This document shows positions 52,392-60,816 of a stretch of DNA of 64,000 nt, one piece after another. The notes beneath the pieces are model-generated. The model searched no databases, was not told the DNA's origin, and saw only the letters and a program-made list of their open reading frames with translations. Where the stretch lies: the NCBI GenBank assembly GCA_964521255.1, contig CAZFRM010000009.1:1-64000 (forward strand), written 5' to 3'. The stretch is from ZC4RG29 sp964521255 (lineage in GTDB: Bacteria > Bacteroidota > Bacteroidia > Cytophagales > Cyclobacteriaceae). Each line of letters starts with the position of its first letter. Within the stretch, counting starts at the first letter, position 1. The position numbers and the translations under genes were made by a program.

Positions 52392-53258
52392 TCATTCATT
52401 CAATTTGCTTCCGCAATACTTACAAAATATTGCATCACTATCGTGATTTTGCTCCATGCAATTCGGGCATGTTTGTGTTGATAGTTTTTCTTTTTGTTTT
52501 AGATGGATCATCTCGGATGAAACAATTCCGGTAGGAACGGCTATTATCCCATAACCAAGTATCATGATAAAGGAAGCCAGCGCCTGACCAAATTCCGTTT
52601 GAGGAGCAAGGTCTCCATAGCCGACCGTTGTCATGGTAACGATCGCCCAGTAAACGCTTTTTGGAATGCTGGTGAAACCGTGTTCAGGACCTTCAATAAG
52701 GTACATCAGCGTTCCTGAAATGAGTATGGTCGTCAACACGGTAAAAAGAAAGACAGTGATTTTAAAACGACTTGCCCTTAATGCAGCAATAAGATTTTGA
52801 CTTTCACCAATGAAACGTGCAAGCTTTAAGACGCGGAATATTCTAAGCAGTCGAAGACTCCTGAATACCATCATTGAGCGCACACCCGGTACAAGCAGAT
52901 CGATGTAGCTTGGCAGGATGGAAAGAAGGTCAATTATTCCAAAGAAACTAAAGATGTAGTTTTTCTTGTTGGCCACAATATATATGCGGGCGAAATATTC
53001 AATGGTGAAAATTACTGTGAAAAACCACTCAACAGCTTTTAACACACCACTATACTTTATTTTGATCTCGTTAATACTTTCAAGTGTCACAACCAGGATG
53101 CTGGACAGAATACAAAACATCAAAATGATGTCGAAAGCCTTCCCGGCAGGAGTATCTGCTTCAAAGATGATTTCGTATAATCTGCTTTTTAGTTTGTCCA
53201 CTTTGGTTAAAGAATGTTCCGAATATTCTGGTTGAGATGAAAATTCTATTATGGGCAT
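52392..53258 (-). CDS. Voltage-gated potassium channel with C-terminal zinc ribbon
   Basis: A 288-residue inner-membrane protein with six transmembrane helices: S1-S3 around IILMFCILSSILVVTLESIN, S4 with regularly spaced Arg (MVFRSLRLLRIFRVLKLARF), and the pore with filter TVGYGD near residue 213. After S6 the tail carries a zinc ribbon, CPNC...CKYC (about 264-283), unusual for a Kv-type channel and perhaps a ligand or redox sensor. The ATG at 53258 lies within a 16-bp inverted repeat (see 53253-53339), so the true ancestral start may have been different. Confidence 0.92.
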   Translation of the reverse strand: MPIIEFSSQPEYSEHSLTKVDKLKSRLYEIIFEADTPAGKAFDIILMFCILSSILVVTLESINEIKIKYSGVLKAVEWFFTVIFTIEYFARIYIVANKKNYIFSFFGIIDLLSILPSYIDLLVPGVRSMMVFRSLRLLRIFRVLKLARFIGESQNLIAALRASRFKITVFLFTVLTTILISGTLMYLIEGPEHGFTSIPKSVYWAIVTMTTVGYGDLAPQTEFGQALASFIMILGYGIIAVPTGIVSSEMIHLKQKEKLSTQTCPNCMEQNHDSDAIFCKYCGSKLNE

Positions 53259-53339
53259 CTCTAAAAACTATTTTTTTATTGGCCTCATCCCTTCCCTTCT
53301 CCGAAAGGAGAAGGACAGCGGAGGTTTTTAGAGATGCCC
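53253..53339. mobile_element. MITE-like repeat overlapping the channel start
   Basis: GGGCATCTCTAAAAAC at 53253-53268 and its perfect reverse complement at 53324-53339 enclose an inner palindrome CCTTCTCCGAAAGGAGAAGG. The 87-bp unit has no gene. The channel ATG and first codons on the minus strand (ATGCCC) are part of the left arm. Confidence 0.68.
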
Positions 53340-53510
53340 TTAATATAAATACAGGAATTGACAGAATGTTTAATTTCCCCTGACTTATTTGTAGCCTGCT
53401 TTTGATTTCATTGTCAGTTGATAAGGATGAACAATTAATTCCCAGTTATCCGTAAAAAACTCTCTTCATTTTTTTTTCTTACTTTCAATCCGGTTACCAA
53501 CAACTGAAAC

Positions 53511-54278
53511 ATGCAGGGCGAATCAAACATTTTAGAAGTAAATAATCTTACCAAAACCTATAATAATGGAGTGCATGCTGTAAAGGGAGTTACCTTTTCT
53601 GTAAAGAGGGGAGAAGTATTTGGTATACTGGGGCCCAACGGTGCAGGTAAGACCACAACACTGGAAATGATTGAAGGGCTTCGCTCGATAACGTCGGGTA
53701 CTGTAGTATTGAATGGAATTAATACAAATGATCAACCATTTAAGGTAAAACAATGCATTGGCATTCAGCTTCAATCATCGGCCTTTTTTCAGAACCTGAA
53801 ACTCACTGAGTTGCTGGAGATGTTCCGCGACTTATATGGTTCAAACATCAAACCGATCGACCTGCTTGCCGAAGTGGGCCTTGCCGATAAAGCAGAATTT
53901 ATGGTTAAAAACCTTTCCGGCGGACAAAAGCAAAGGTTCTCCATTGCGACCACGCTGGTGAATCAGCCTGTTATGATCTTTCTGGATGAACCGACAACAG
54001 GGCTTGATCCTCAGGCCCGTCGCAACTTGTGGGATTTAATCGCTCAAATAAGAAAAAGAGGTACGACCGTTATACTTACCACGCATTATATGGAGGAAGC
54101 GCAATTCCTTTGTGATCGCGTCGCGATTATGGATGATGGTAAAATTGTTGCGCTGGATGCGCCTCAGCAACTGATCAGCCAGTTGTTGGCTCGTGGATTT
54201 ATACCTCACACGGAAGTACCACCCGCAACTTTAGAAGACGTATTTATTGACCTTACCGGTAAACACCTCCGCGACTAA
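53511..54278 (+). CDS. ABC transporter ATP-binding protein (ABC-2 exporter)
   Basis: A 255-residue ATPase with Walker A GPNGAGKTTT (41-50), signature LSGGQKQRFSIA, Walker B MIFLDEPTTGLDP and switch His in ILTTHYMEEA, the pattern of the drug/lipid ABC-2 exporter group. The C-terminus (PPATLEDVFIDLTGKHLRD) is typical of DrrA/CcmA-like subunits. The permease gene starts 3 bp after its stop. Confidence 0.94.
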   Translation: MQGESNILEVNNLTKTYNNGVHAVKGVTFSVKRGEVFGILGPNGAGKTTTLEMIEGLRSITSGTVVLNGINTNDQPFKVKQCIGIQLQSSAFFQNLKLTELLEMFRDLYGSNIKPIDLLAEVGLADKAEFMVKNLSGGQKQRFSIATTLVNQPVMIFLDEPTTGLDPQARRNLWDLIAQIRKRGTTVILTTHYMEEAQFLCDRVAIMDDGKIVALDAPQQLISQLLARGFIPHTEVPPATLEDVFIDLTGKHLRD

Positions 54279-54280
54279 AC

Positions 54281-55378
54281 ATGAATCAAAACACACGTTC
54301 CTTTTTCGCGCTCGCGAAAGCTTCCTTTAAAATGTACTATCGTAATAAAGGCGCTATCATCTTCAGTTTAATTTTGCCAATAGCCTTAATGGCAATCTTT
54401 GGATTTCTTTCAAAAGGAAGAGGCAATGCTTTGAAAATTGGCTTGACCGATAAAGCTGCAAACGAGTTTTCCATCCGGTTAATTGATGCCCTTCACAAAG
54501 TTGAGGCATTTGATCTTACAGAAGAGACTGAAAAGGAAATTGCAGATGAATTAGGGAAGGGCAATATTGATTTGCAAGTCATCATTCCTGAAGATTTCGG
54601 AACATTGGAAAACGGCAAGCTTGTAGCCAGTACAGTGCAGACACGTTATAATAAAGCCAAGCCACAAACAGGACAAATGGCCAATATGGTGATCGTGGAA
54701 ATCATCTCTGGTCTTGATCGTCAACTTACCAACACACCGGCTGTGCTGGAAGTAAAAAGTGAAGGTGTAACCACGAACAACCTTGGTTTTTTTGATTTTG
54801 TTTTGCCTGGCCTTTTGTCCATGAGTATTATGCAGTTGGGAATTTTTGGTGTTGCCTTTAGCTTTGTAGCGATCAAAGCAAGTGGAGCATTAAGAAGGAT
54901 TCAGGCTACTCCCGTTCACCCTCTTTATTTTGTATTTGCCCAGGCCTCCGTGCGCTTATTGGTAACGCTTGCTACGGTCACCTTACTCCTCGGCTTTGGT
55001 ACTTACTTTTTCAACTTTCACATGTTGGGCAGCTACTTGAATTTCATGCTGGTGGCTGTGTTGGGTATTTTGGTGTTTCTGGGTTTTGGGTATGCCATTG
55101 CAGGTTGGGCAAGAGATGAAACGCAAGTTGCTCCTGTTGCCAACCTTATTCAACTTCCGATGCTTTTATTGTCGGGCGTATTTTTCAGCCGCGATGGTTT
55201 TCCTTCGTGGCTTAAATCAATCACCGATTTTTTTCCGCTTACGTATGTAAGTCATGCCCTTCGTAAAATCGCCAATGAAGGTGCAGGGCTTTCACAGATA
55301 ACTCCGGATTTAATCGGGATAGTGGTGTGGTTGATTTTGATCTACGCTTTGGCTGTCCGTGTTTTTCGTTGGGAGTAA
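54281..55378 (+). CDS. ABC-2 type transporter permease
   Basis: A 365-residue protein: an N-terminal helix (GAIIFSLILPIALMAIFGFL), a soluble periplasmic domain (about 45-165) and five C-terminal helices (FVLPGLLSMSIMQLGIFGVA, LLVTLATVTLLLGFGTYFF, FFPLTYVSHALRKIANEG). It forms the membrane half of the exporter with the ATPase before it. Substrate unknown (drug, lipid or antibiotic). Confidence 0.93.
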   Translation: MNQNTRSFFALAKASFKMYYRNKGAIIFSLILPIALMAIFGFLSKGRGNALKIGLTDKAANEFSIRLIDALHKVEAFDLTEETEKEIADELGKGNIDLQVIIPEDFGTLENGKLVASTVQTRYNKAKPQTGQMANMVIVEIISGLDRQLTNTPAVLEVKSEGVTTNNLGFFDFVLPGLLSMSIMQLGIFGVAFSFVAIKASGALRRIQATPVHPLYFVFAQASVRLLVTLATVTLLLGFGTYFFNFHMLGSYLNFMLVAVLGILVFLGFGYAIAGWARDETQVAPVANLIQLPMLLLSGVFFSRDGFPSWLKSITDFFPLTYVSHALRKIANEGAGLSQITPDLIGIVVWLILIYALAVRVFRWE

Positions 55379-55721
55379 AATTCAATCCCACTCTTTTCCC
55401 GCAGAATTCGCCTGCCTTTGCCGAAACGGCTTCGTGCAGGCAGGCTGATCGAATGCACGCAGATTTGCGCTGAAGATTTATCTGCGCCTTTTCTGCGGTA
55501 TTTCAATCTGCGTGATCTGCGGGAATGTATTTCAGACGCAAGATTTTTGGCAGCTTATCTTAATTTCCCTTGCACTTTACTTTATATAAAGTACTTGATA
55601 ACCTGCTTTTAAATGATAGAATTAAAATTTCAAAGACATTATCTTTTTTCAGCAGACCCTATTCAACGATCATTGGCGATTTTTCAAATGTATAAGGCAA
55701 TGGCTGAGAACAGAATTGGAG
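55379..55721. other. Intergenic region with REP-like hairpin
   Basis: No gene supported. Bases 55409-55446 carry a REP-like palindrome (CCTGCC...GCAGGCAGG). The spacer strings 'atctgcgtgatctgcggg' resemble ones in 1-402. Two short open frames exist but look random. Confidence 0.45.
55409..55446. repeat. REP-like palindrome CGCCTGCC...GGCAGGC
   Basis: Outer arms CCTGCCT / GCAGGCAGG with an inner GCCGAAACGGC stem-loop. Same family as the insertion at 52114. Confidence 0.6.
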
Positions 55722-56819
55722 CTAAGGCAAATAGGAAGATGAAGGAATCACCTTTACTTTTTCTTTTGAAAACTTCCTGCATACATCATGAATGAATCTC
55801 AACTTCTCTATAACAGGTGGTGAGATGATAAAAGGATAAAAGTCAGCATAGCCCATGCTTCTGTTCAAACTGTTCACAGCAAAGGTGAGCGGAAACCACA
55901 TATCAATGATTTCCTGAAAGTTTTTGCATGTATAAGGATCTTTGCTGATCTCGGTATCTATAATTTTTTTTTGCTCCTTTTGTGATGGACGAATGGCAAT
56001 GCCAAAAGTGTGCGCTGTTTCAAGTGTATCCATCATATGCATGTAGTGCGACCAACTCTCTGCCCAATCTTCCCAGGGATGTGCAGTAGCATAAGGGCTG
56101 ATAAAATTGCTGGTCCAGTCTGTTGGTGCACCCCATTCATAATAGCGTTGTAGTGCCTGTGTGTAATCTAAAGTTTCATCACCAAATAAATTTCTAAATT
56201 TCTGGTGAAGCTCGCTGTCCTTAATAAGGATGTCCCAATAGTAATGCCCCACTTCGTGGCGAAAGTGCCCCAGGAGTGTGCGGTATTTTTCACGCAGATT
56301 AATTTTATTACTCACGCGTTCAACTTCATCTGCTTCAGCTGCATTGATAGTGATTACACCATTATCATGTCCGGTTGTCACCTTTTCCTCGGGAATGATG
56401 GTGTTGAGGAAGTCAAATTGCAAACCGATCTCTTTTTTTTCTTTCTTCCGCTCAAGAGGAAGTTCCAGTCTTAACAGTGAATAAATCAAACGATGCTTTG
56501 CAATTTCGAGCCTCTTCCAATTATCTATATTATCCTGATTGTCAAGCGAGGGAATGGTACCGTTAAAGCTGCAGGCAAGGCAAAGTTCATCGGGCTGATC
56601 AGTTGGAATGAGCCAATTGCATGCATTGTGTTGTTTATTCTTGCAGTATCGATAAGACTTATGTTGATCAGAGATATCGATAAGCCAGCCATTGCGATCT
56701 TCCAGTGTAACGATTGAAAGTTTATCGTGAGAAAATCCTACTGCGTGATAGCACTGCAGGCAAAGATCATTTTCGAAGTAAAGTAAGTTTCCGCAATTAT
56801 CGCATGTATATGTTTTCAT
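55722..56819 (-). CDS. Zinc-ribbon putative zinc metallopeptidase
   Basis: A 365-residue cytoplasmic protein. The first 90 residues hold Cys pairs CDNCGNLLYFENDLCLQC and CNWL...CLAC, a zinc-ribbon. The rest is a putative zinc metallopeptidase (Peptidase_Mx type) with the HExxH variant HEVGHYYWD (the two His and Glu are the expected zinc ligands and catalyst) and a later DWAESWSHYMHMMDTLE block. It probably acts on an intracellular protein or peptide. No operon partner. Confidence 0.9.
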   Translation of the reverse strand: MKTYTCDNCGNLLYFENDLCLQCYHAVGFSHDKLSIVTLEDRNGWLIDISDQHKSYRYCKNKQHNACNWLIPTDQPDELCLACSFNGTIPSLDNQDNIDNWKRLEIAKHRLIYSLLRLELPLERKKEKKEIGLQFDFLNTIIPEEKVTTGHDNGVITINAAEADEVERVSNKINLREKYRTLLGHFRHEVGHYYWDILIKDSELHQKFRNLFGDETLDYTQALQRYYEWGAPTDWTSNFISPYATAHPWEDWAESWSHYMHMMDTLETAHTFGIAIRPSQKEQKKIIDTEISKDPYTCKNFQEIIDMWFPLTFAVNSLNRSMGYADFYPFIISPPVIEKLRFIHDVCRKFSKEKVKVIPSSSYLP

Positions 56820-57073
56820 AACTGTTCATTGAAATATCGAGACCCTGGCAAAAGCTGATCCAGATCCAAAAAAGTCATTGGCCAAAGGTCATTGGTCAAT
56901 GGTAGTGCTTATCTATGAAACATAATTTTGGGATAAAAGTTTGAAATAAAATGTTGCAGCAAAGGGACCCTCTATTGCTTACGAGGTCTTCATTTTCACC
57001 ACACGGTGCAAGGGCGCTTAGGTAAATAGTAAAACATCGACAATGATTCAGTGGTTTTACCAATGACCAATTT

Positions 57074-58966
57074 CTAATAGAGTACTCTGAACTTAATCGT
57101 ATGTTCAATCTTTCTCAATTCCTTAATCACTTCCTTATCGTACTCTTTGTTGATGTCGGTGATCACGTAACCGATGGTCTCGTTCGTTTTCAAATATTGA
57201 CCAACGATGTTGATACCATTATCCGCAAGTACATGATTGATACGTGCAAGAATTCCCGGTACATTCTCGTGTATGTGAATGAGCCGATGAGCATTTTCAA
57301 GTGTGGGTAATGTGAGATTAGGGAAGTTGACACTGTTGGACGTGCTTCCTGTATTAATGTAGTCGATGATCTTCGCGGGTACAAAATGACCAATGTTCTC
57401 TTGTGCTTCTAATGTGCTTCCGCCGATGTGAGGGGTAAGTATAGTATTCGGTAAACCTCGCAGTTCAGATTTGAATTCTTCATTATTGCTTACTGGCTCG
57501 TGCGGAAATACATCGATGGCACAACCAACTACTTTACCGCTCTCAATATTTTTTTTCATTGCAGCAATGTCAACGACATGGCCACGGCTTAGATTAATAA
57601 AGATGACACCCTTCTTCATCATTTCAAACTCGCGTTCGCCGATCATGTTCGTATTGGATTCGCGGCCATCAACATGCATGGAGATGACATCAACTTGTTC
57701 CAGTAATTCGCGCATGGTTTTGCATTTCGTCGCATTGCCTAATGCAAGTCTTTCTTCTGCATCGTAGTAATACACTTTCATACCAAGCGCTTCTGCAATT
57801 ACGGATAATTGTGTGCCAATATTTCCGTAGCCGATAATACCAAGTTTTTTTCCTCTTACTTCAAAGCTGCCCTTCGCCGATTTATCCCATTCACCTTTGT
57901 GCATACGGGTAGACTTGTCGGGAATGTTTCTGATCAGCAGAATCATTTCTGCAATGGCCAGTTCTACAACGGAACGTGTGTTGCTAAAGGGTGCATTAAA
58001 AACCGCTACACCTTTTTTAGTTGCTACTTTAAGATCTATTTGATTTGTGCCAATACAGAATGCACCGATTACCATTAAGCGGTTGGCATTCTGCAACACT
58101 TTCGCAGTAACTTGTGTTTTGGAACGAATACCAAGGACAGAAACATTTTTTATTCGCTCGCAAAGTTCTTCTTCCGTCATGGCTGCTGAATGGATATCAA
58201 CATTAAAACCTTCAGCTTTCAATGTTTCAACTGCAACAGGATGTACATTCTCCAGCAGAAGAACATTGATCCGGTTTTTAGGATAAGAGATCGCAGTGTT
58301 CAATTTATTTAAATATAAAACTTCATCCAGGCTTGGTGTAACGTGATCGGCATTGCTGATCACACTTTCGCGTTCTACATTTTCAGTAAAAGCATAAAAC
58401 TTGTTTGCTAATCCGGATTTTTTAATTTCATAATCCGTGTAGCCATCACCAATCACATAAACATCTCCCGTAAGGTTGAGTCTTTTAAGTTGTTCGGATT
58501 TTCCGTTATTAACTGACAGGGGATTATCCTTGTCAAAGCCAACAACTTTACCATCTGTGTCAAAGATAAAATCATTTGCCAGAACGTTTTCAGCTTTTAT
58601 ACCAAATTCTGTAACGATAGGAATAATGAAATCCTTAAAGCCATTTGAAATGATGAAGATATTGTCGGCATTTCGCTGAAGAAATTCTTTATTACGCTTG
58701 AAAGAAGTGGAAACCTTTTGCCTTAGTTGCGTGACAAGTGTATCAAGATGTTTTCTGTGCGGCTCAAGTAGGTCAAGCCGTTGTTCCAGCGATTCACGGA
58801 ACGAAATAGAACCGCTCATGCCCAGGTTTGTAATGTCTTTTATTTTTTGAACCCTCTTTTCCCTGTCGGAATGGGTGCTTAGTGAAATGTCAGCCAAAAC
58901 GTCAAACGCTTCAACCTGTGTAAACGTGCTATCAAAATCAATGACGAAATATTTGTCCAGCTTCAT
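57074..58966 (-). CDS. serA: Phosphoserine phosphatase / D-3-phosphoglycerate dehydrogenase fusion
   Basis: A 630-residue protein. Residues 1 to about 215 form a HAD-type phosphatase resembling SerB: Asp10 and Asp12 in DFDST, FIISNGFKDF and VIGDGYTDYEI. Residues about 230-550 are D-3-phosphoglycerate dehydrogenase: NAD motif GIIGYGNIG, NLSRG with the catalytic Arg region, and HIGG with the catalytic His. A C-terminal ACT domain (about 555-630) should bind serine as a feedback inhibitor. The first and last steps of phosphorylated serine synthesis would be in one chain; the phosphatase could instead have another substrate. A TACATTTG promoter box lies at 58986-58993. Confidence 0.92.
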   Translation of the reverse strand: MKLDKYFVIDFDSTFTQVEAFDVLADISLSTHSDREKRVQKIKDITNLGMSGSISFRESLEQRLDLLEPHRKHLDTLVTQLRQKVSTSFKRNKEFLQRNADNIFIISNGFKDFIIPIVTEFGIKAENVLANDFIFDTDGKVVGFDKDNPLSVNNGKSEQLKRLNLTGDVYVIGDGYTDYEIKKSGLANKFYAFTENVERESVISNADHVTPSLDEVLYLNKLNTAISYPKNRINVLLLENVHPVAVETLKAEGFNVDIHSAAMTEEELCERIKNVSVLGIRSKTQVTAKVLQNANRLMVIGAFCIGTNQIDLKVATKKGVAVFNAPFSNTRSVVELAIAEMILLIRNIPDKSTRMHKGEWDKSAKGSFEVRGKKLGIIGYGNIGTQLSVIAEALGMKVYYYDAEERLALGNATKCKTMRELLEQVDVISMHVDGRESNTNMIGEREFEMMKKGVIFINLSRGHVVDIAAMKKNIESGKVVGCAIDVFPHEPVSNNEEFKSELRGLPNTILTPHIGGSTLEAQENIGHFVPAKIIDYINTGSTSNSVNFPNLTLPTLENAHRLIHIHENVPGILARINHVLADNGINIVGQYLKTNETIGYVITDINKEYDKEVIKELRKIEHTIKFRVLY

Positions 58967-58985
58967 ACGGTTTTTAAATGAAGCG

Positions 58986-58993
58986 CAAATGTA
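58986..58993 (-). promoter_or_regulatory. Candidate -7 promoter box TACATTTG
   Basis: On the minus strand, 19 bp before the serA start codon. Matches TAnnTTTG; the -33 element is not clear. Confidence 0.42.
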
Positions 58994-59314
58994 ACAGGAA
59001 GGAGCTAAAACATTAAATTTTCAGAAATGATCGTTATCATGACCTATTAAAGTCAATAGTCACTGGTTATTGGTCATTGGTCATTGGAATGTTCCTGCTA
59101 ATGGCTATTGACCAAGAACTAATGACCTTTCATTCACACGATTGCAATCTGGTTGTACAACAATTTAATTATGGAATACAATCGTTCGGCACAAAAAGTT
59201 AAGAAGGCATCTTTCGCCCACCGCCATTGGCAGGTGCATTCCCCAATGACTTTTGACTAATGACAAAATCTGCTGCATCGAAGGAATGTTACCAATAATT
59301 TGTATTGATACACC
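58994..59314. other. Intergenic region with TTGGTCATTGG repeats
   Basis: No gene seen. Short strings of the type TTGGTCATTGGTCATTGG occur here and again at about 56875-57070, so they flank the serA gene on both sides. Probably low-complexity spacer repeats. Confidence 0.4.
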
Positions 59315-59764
59315 TTAGTTTGCCAAAACCAATTCCATACACACAGCGCTTTCTGAACAGACTTCGGAAAACTCAGATGACATCTTTACTTCCATAGGCG
59401 CGGCATCACGGGCGATGTCTGTAAAACCTTTTCGTTTGAAAAAAAGCCTGGCAGACTCTGTAAGGAGGTATATGGATTTAATGTCGCGTTTCTTCGCTTC
59501 AGCGACCAGGTCATCTGTAATTCGTGACCCGAGAGAGTGTCCGCGCATGGCATCCATCACCGCTAACGATCTGAGTAAGGCATAGGAACCGTAAATCTCC
59601 AGGGCACCGGTTCCGATGAGTTTATCATCGTCATAATACCCAATGAGGACGTTTCTTTTAAAATCCAAGTCAGTATGAGGCAGCCCTGCTGTTTTGAGCA
59701 GGGTGCAGAATTCAGTAAAGCTTGCTGCATCCTGAATTACTGTGCTTTTGATTTCCATTTCCAT
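59315..59764 (-). CDS. arsN2: GNAT acetyltransferase, ArsN2-like
   Basis: A protein of about 149 residues; ATGs at 59764 and 59758 are the likely starts, and the earlier ATG at 59803 adds an unlikely leader. GNAT fold with LLRSLAVMDAMRGHSLGSRI as the acetyl-CoA-binding loop. The patterns TESARLFFKRKGF and a Cys-Ser tail are those of ArsN2, an N-acetyltransferase linked to arsenic resistance. No other ars genes are near. Functional assignment is by family pattern only. Confidence 0.72.
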   Translation of the reverse strand: MEMEIKSTVIQDAASFTEFCTLLKTAGLPHTDLDFKRNVLIGYYDDDKLIGTGALEIYGSYALLRSLAVMDAMRGHSLGSRITDDLVAEAKKRDIKSIYLLTESARLFFKRKGFTDIARDAAPMEVKMSSEFSEVCSESAVCMELVLAN

Positions 59765-59929
59765 ATTGGTTGTGAATTTGCGTAACATATCCATTCGCAG
59801 CAAGCTAATTAGGGATTTTTATTCGCCTTAAAAAAAGACTATTTTAATTTAATCACTCCCTGAACGCTGAAGACCAGAGGTTTCTGGATTCCCTGAGTTA
59901 ATGAGCTTTAAAAGTTTCTCTAAATTATT

Positions 59930-60673
59930 TCAGTCATTTTTGCGGTTGATGAAAACCTCATCAATGGTATAATTAAAAGTTGAAATATAGTTGTCATACT
60001 TGAAGGACACTGTAGGTCGCGCCGGATTATGGTATGATGCAATATTTGGTGTTAACAAGGGAACATTGTTACTGCTAAAATTGCCTGATGACTTCAATAC
60101 CCCAAAACTATATACGCCATTGGAAAGATCAACCGTGACAGAAATAGTATGCTGTTCATCGTTGGGAATAGTTCCAATATCATTTCCATCGTTAGTAGCA
60201 ATGTTAGTAATCAATCTAACGGTACCGTCATGCGCCAATCGGATTCGTGCCGCCACTATTGCACTTCCATCAGAAATATCAATGAAAAGGTTAGAGCCTG
60301 AACTGGGAAAACTTCGCCGGGCTGACCAAAGGAAGGTGACAGGTTTTGCGAAATTACTTGACTTGGCCTTAAAACCTAACCAGGCGCTGTGCCCCGAAAC
60401 ATCCACACCTATTGATGTTCCCCTGTACCGCAGCGCTTTAGTAGATCCTGATGCGGAACTGGCAACAACCTCTAATTGTCCCTCAATTCCTGCGACATAA
60501 GTAATTTCATCCCCTGAAGGATTTCCAGGGAGATTCTTGTTCGGAAGGTTTCCTACAGTATCGGATTCGAATTTAGCTGTTAACAGACTGGTGCAGTTAG
60601 AAAATGTGAGAAGCAGCAGCACGACGGAGATGGAAATATTCCATCTGCCGATTAAATAAATCAGAAGTTTCAT
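59930..60673 (-). CDS. Hypothetical beta-rich lipoprotein
   Basis: A 247-residue protein with a lipobox LLLLTFSNC. The mature part has predicted jelly-roll strands (SAWLGFKAKSSNFAKPVTF, LFIDISDGSAIVAARIRLAH, HTISVTVDLSNGVYSFGV), consistent with a LamG-like concanavalin fold. No catalytic residues identified. Stands alone. Confidence 0.68.
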   Translation of the reverse strand: MKLLIYLIGRWNISISVVLLLLTFSNCTSLLTAKFESDTVGNLPNKNLPGNPSGDEITYVAGIEGQLEVVASSASGSTKALRYRGTSIGVDVSGHSAWLGFKAKSSNFAKPVTFLWSARRSFPSSGSNLFIDISDGSAIVAARIRLAHDGTVRLITNIATNDGNDIGTIPNDEQHTISVTVDLSNGVYSFGVLKSSGNFSSNNVPLLTPNIASYHNPARPTVSFKYDNYISTFNYTIDEVFINRKND

Positions 60674-60816
60674 GGGGTCTTAATTTTTAGTTAAAAATCT
60701 TTTGACTAAGATAATTGTCCCATCACCTATAATGCCATGACTTTTGATCACAGGTAAAATGATCTTGGTCTGCTCGAAGACTATAATCTATTAATTGATA
60801 ACTGATAACTGGTACC

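Noticed and set aside
55418..55795. Two short plus-strand frames after the ABC permease
   Set aside because: They cover a REP-like palindrome and the end of the zinc peptidase gene on the other strand; composition looks random.
56875..57070. TTGGTCATTGG strings on both sides of serA as a transposon border
   Set aside because: Short, degenerate and low in complexity; no consistent ends or target duplication.
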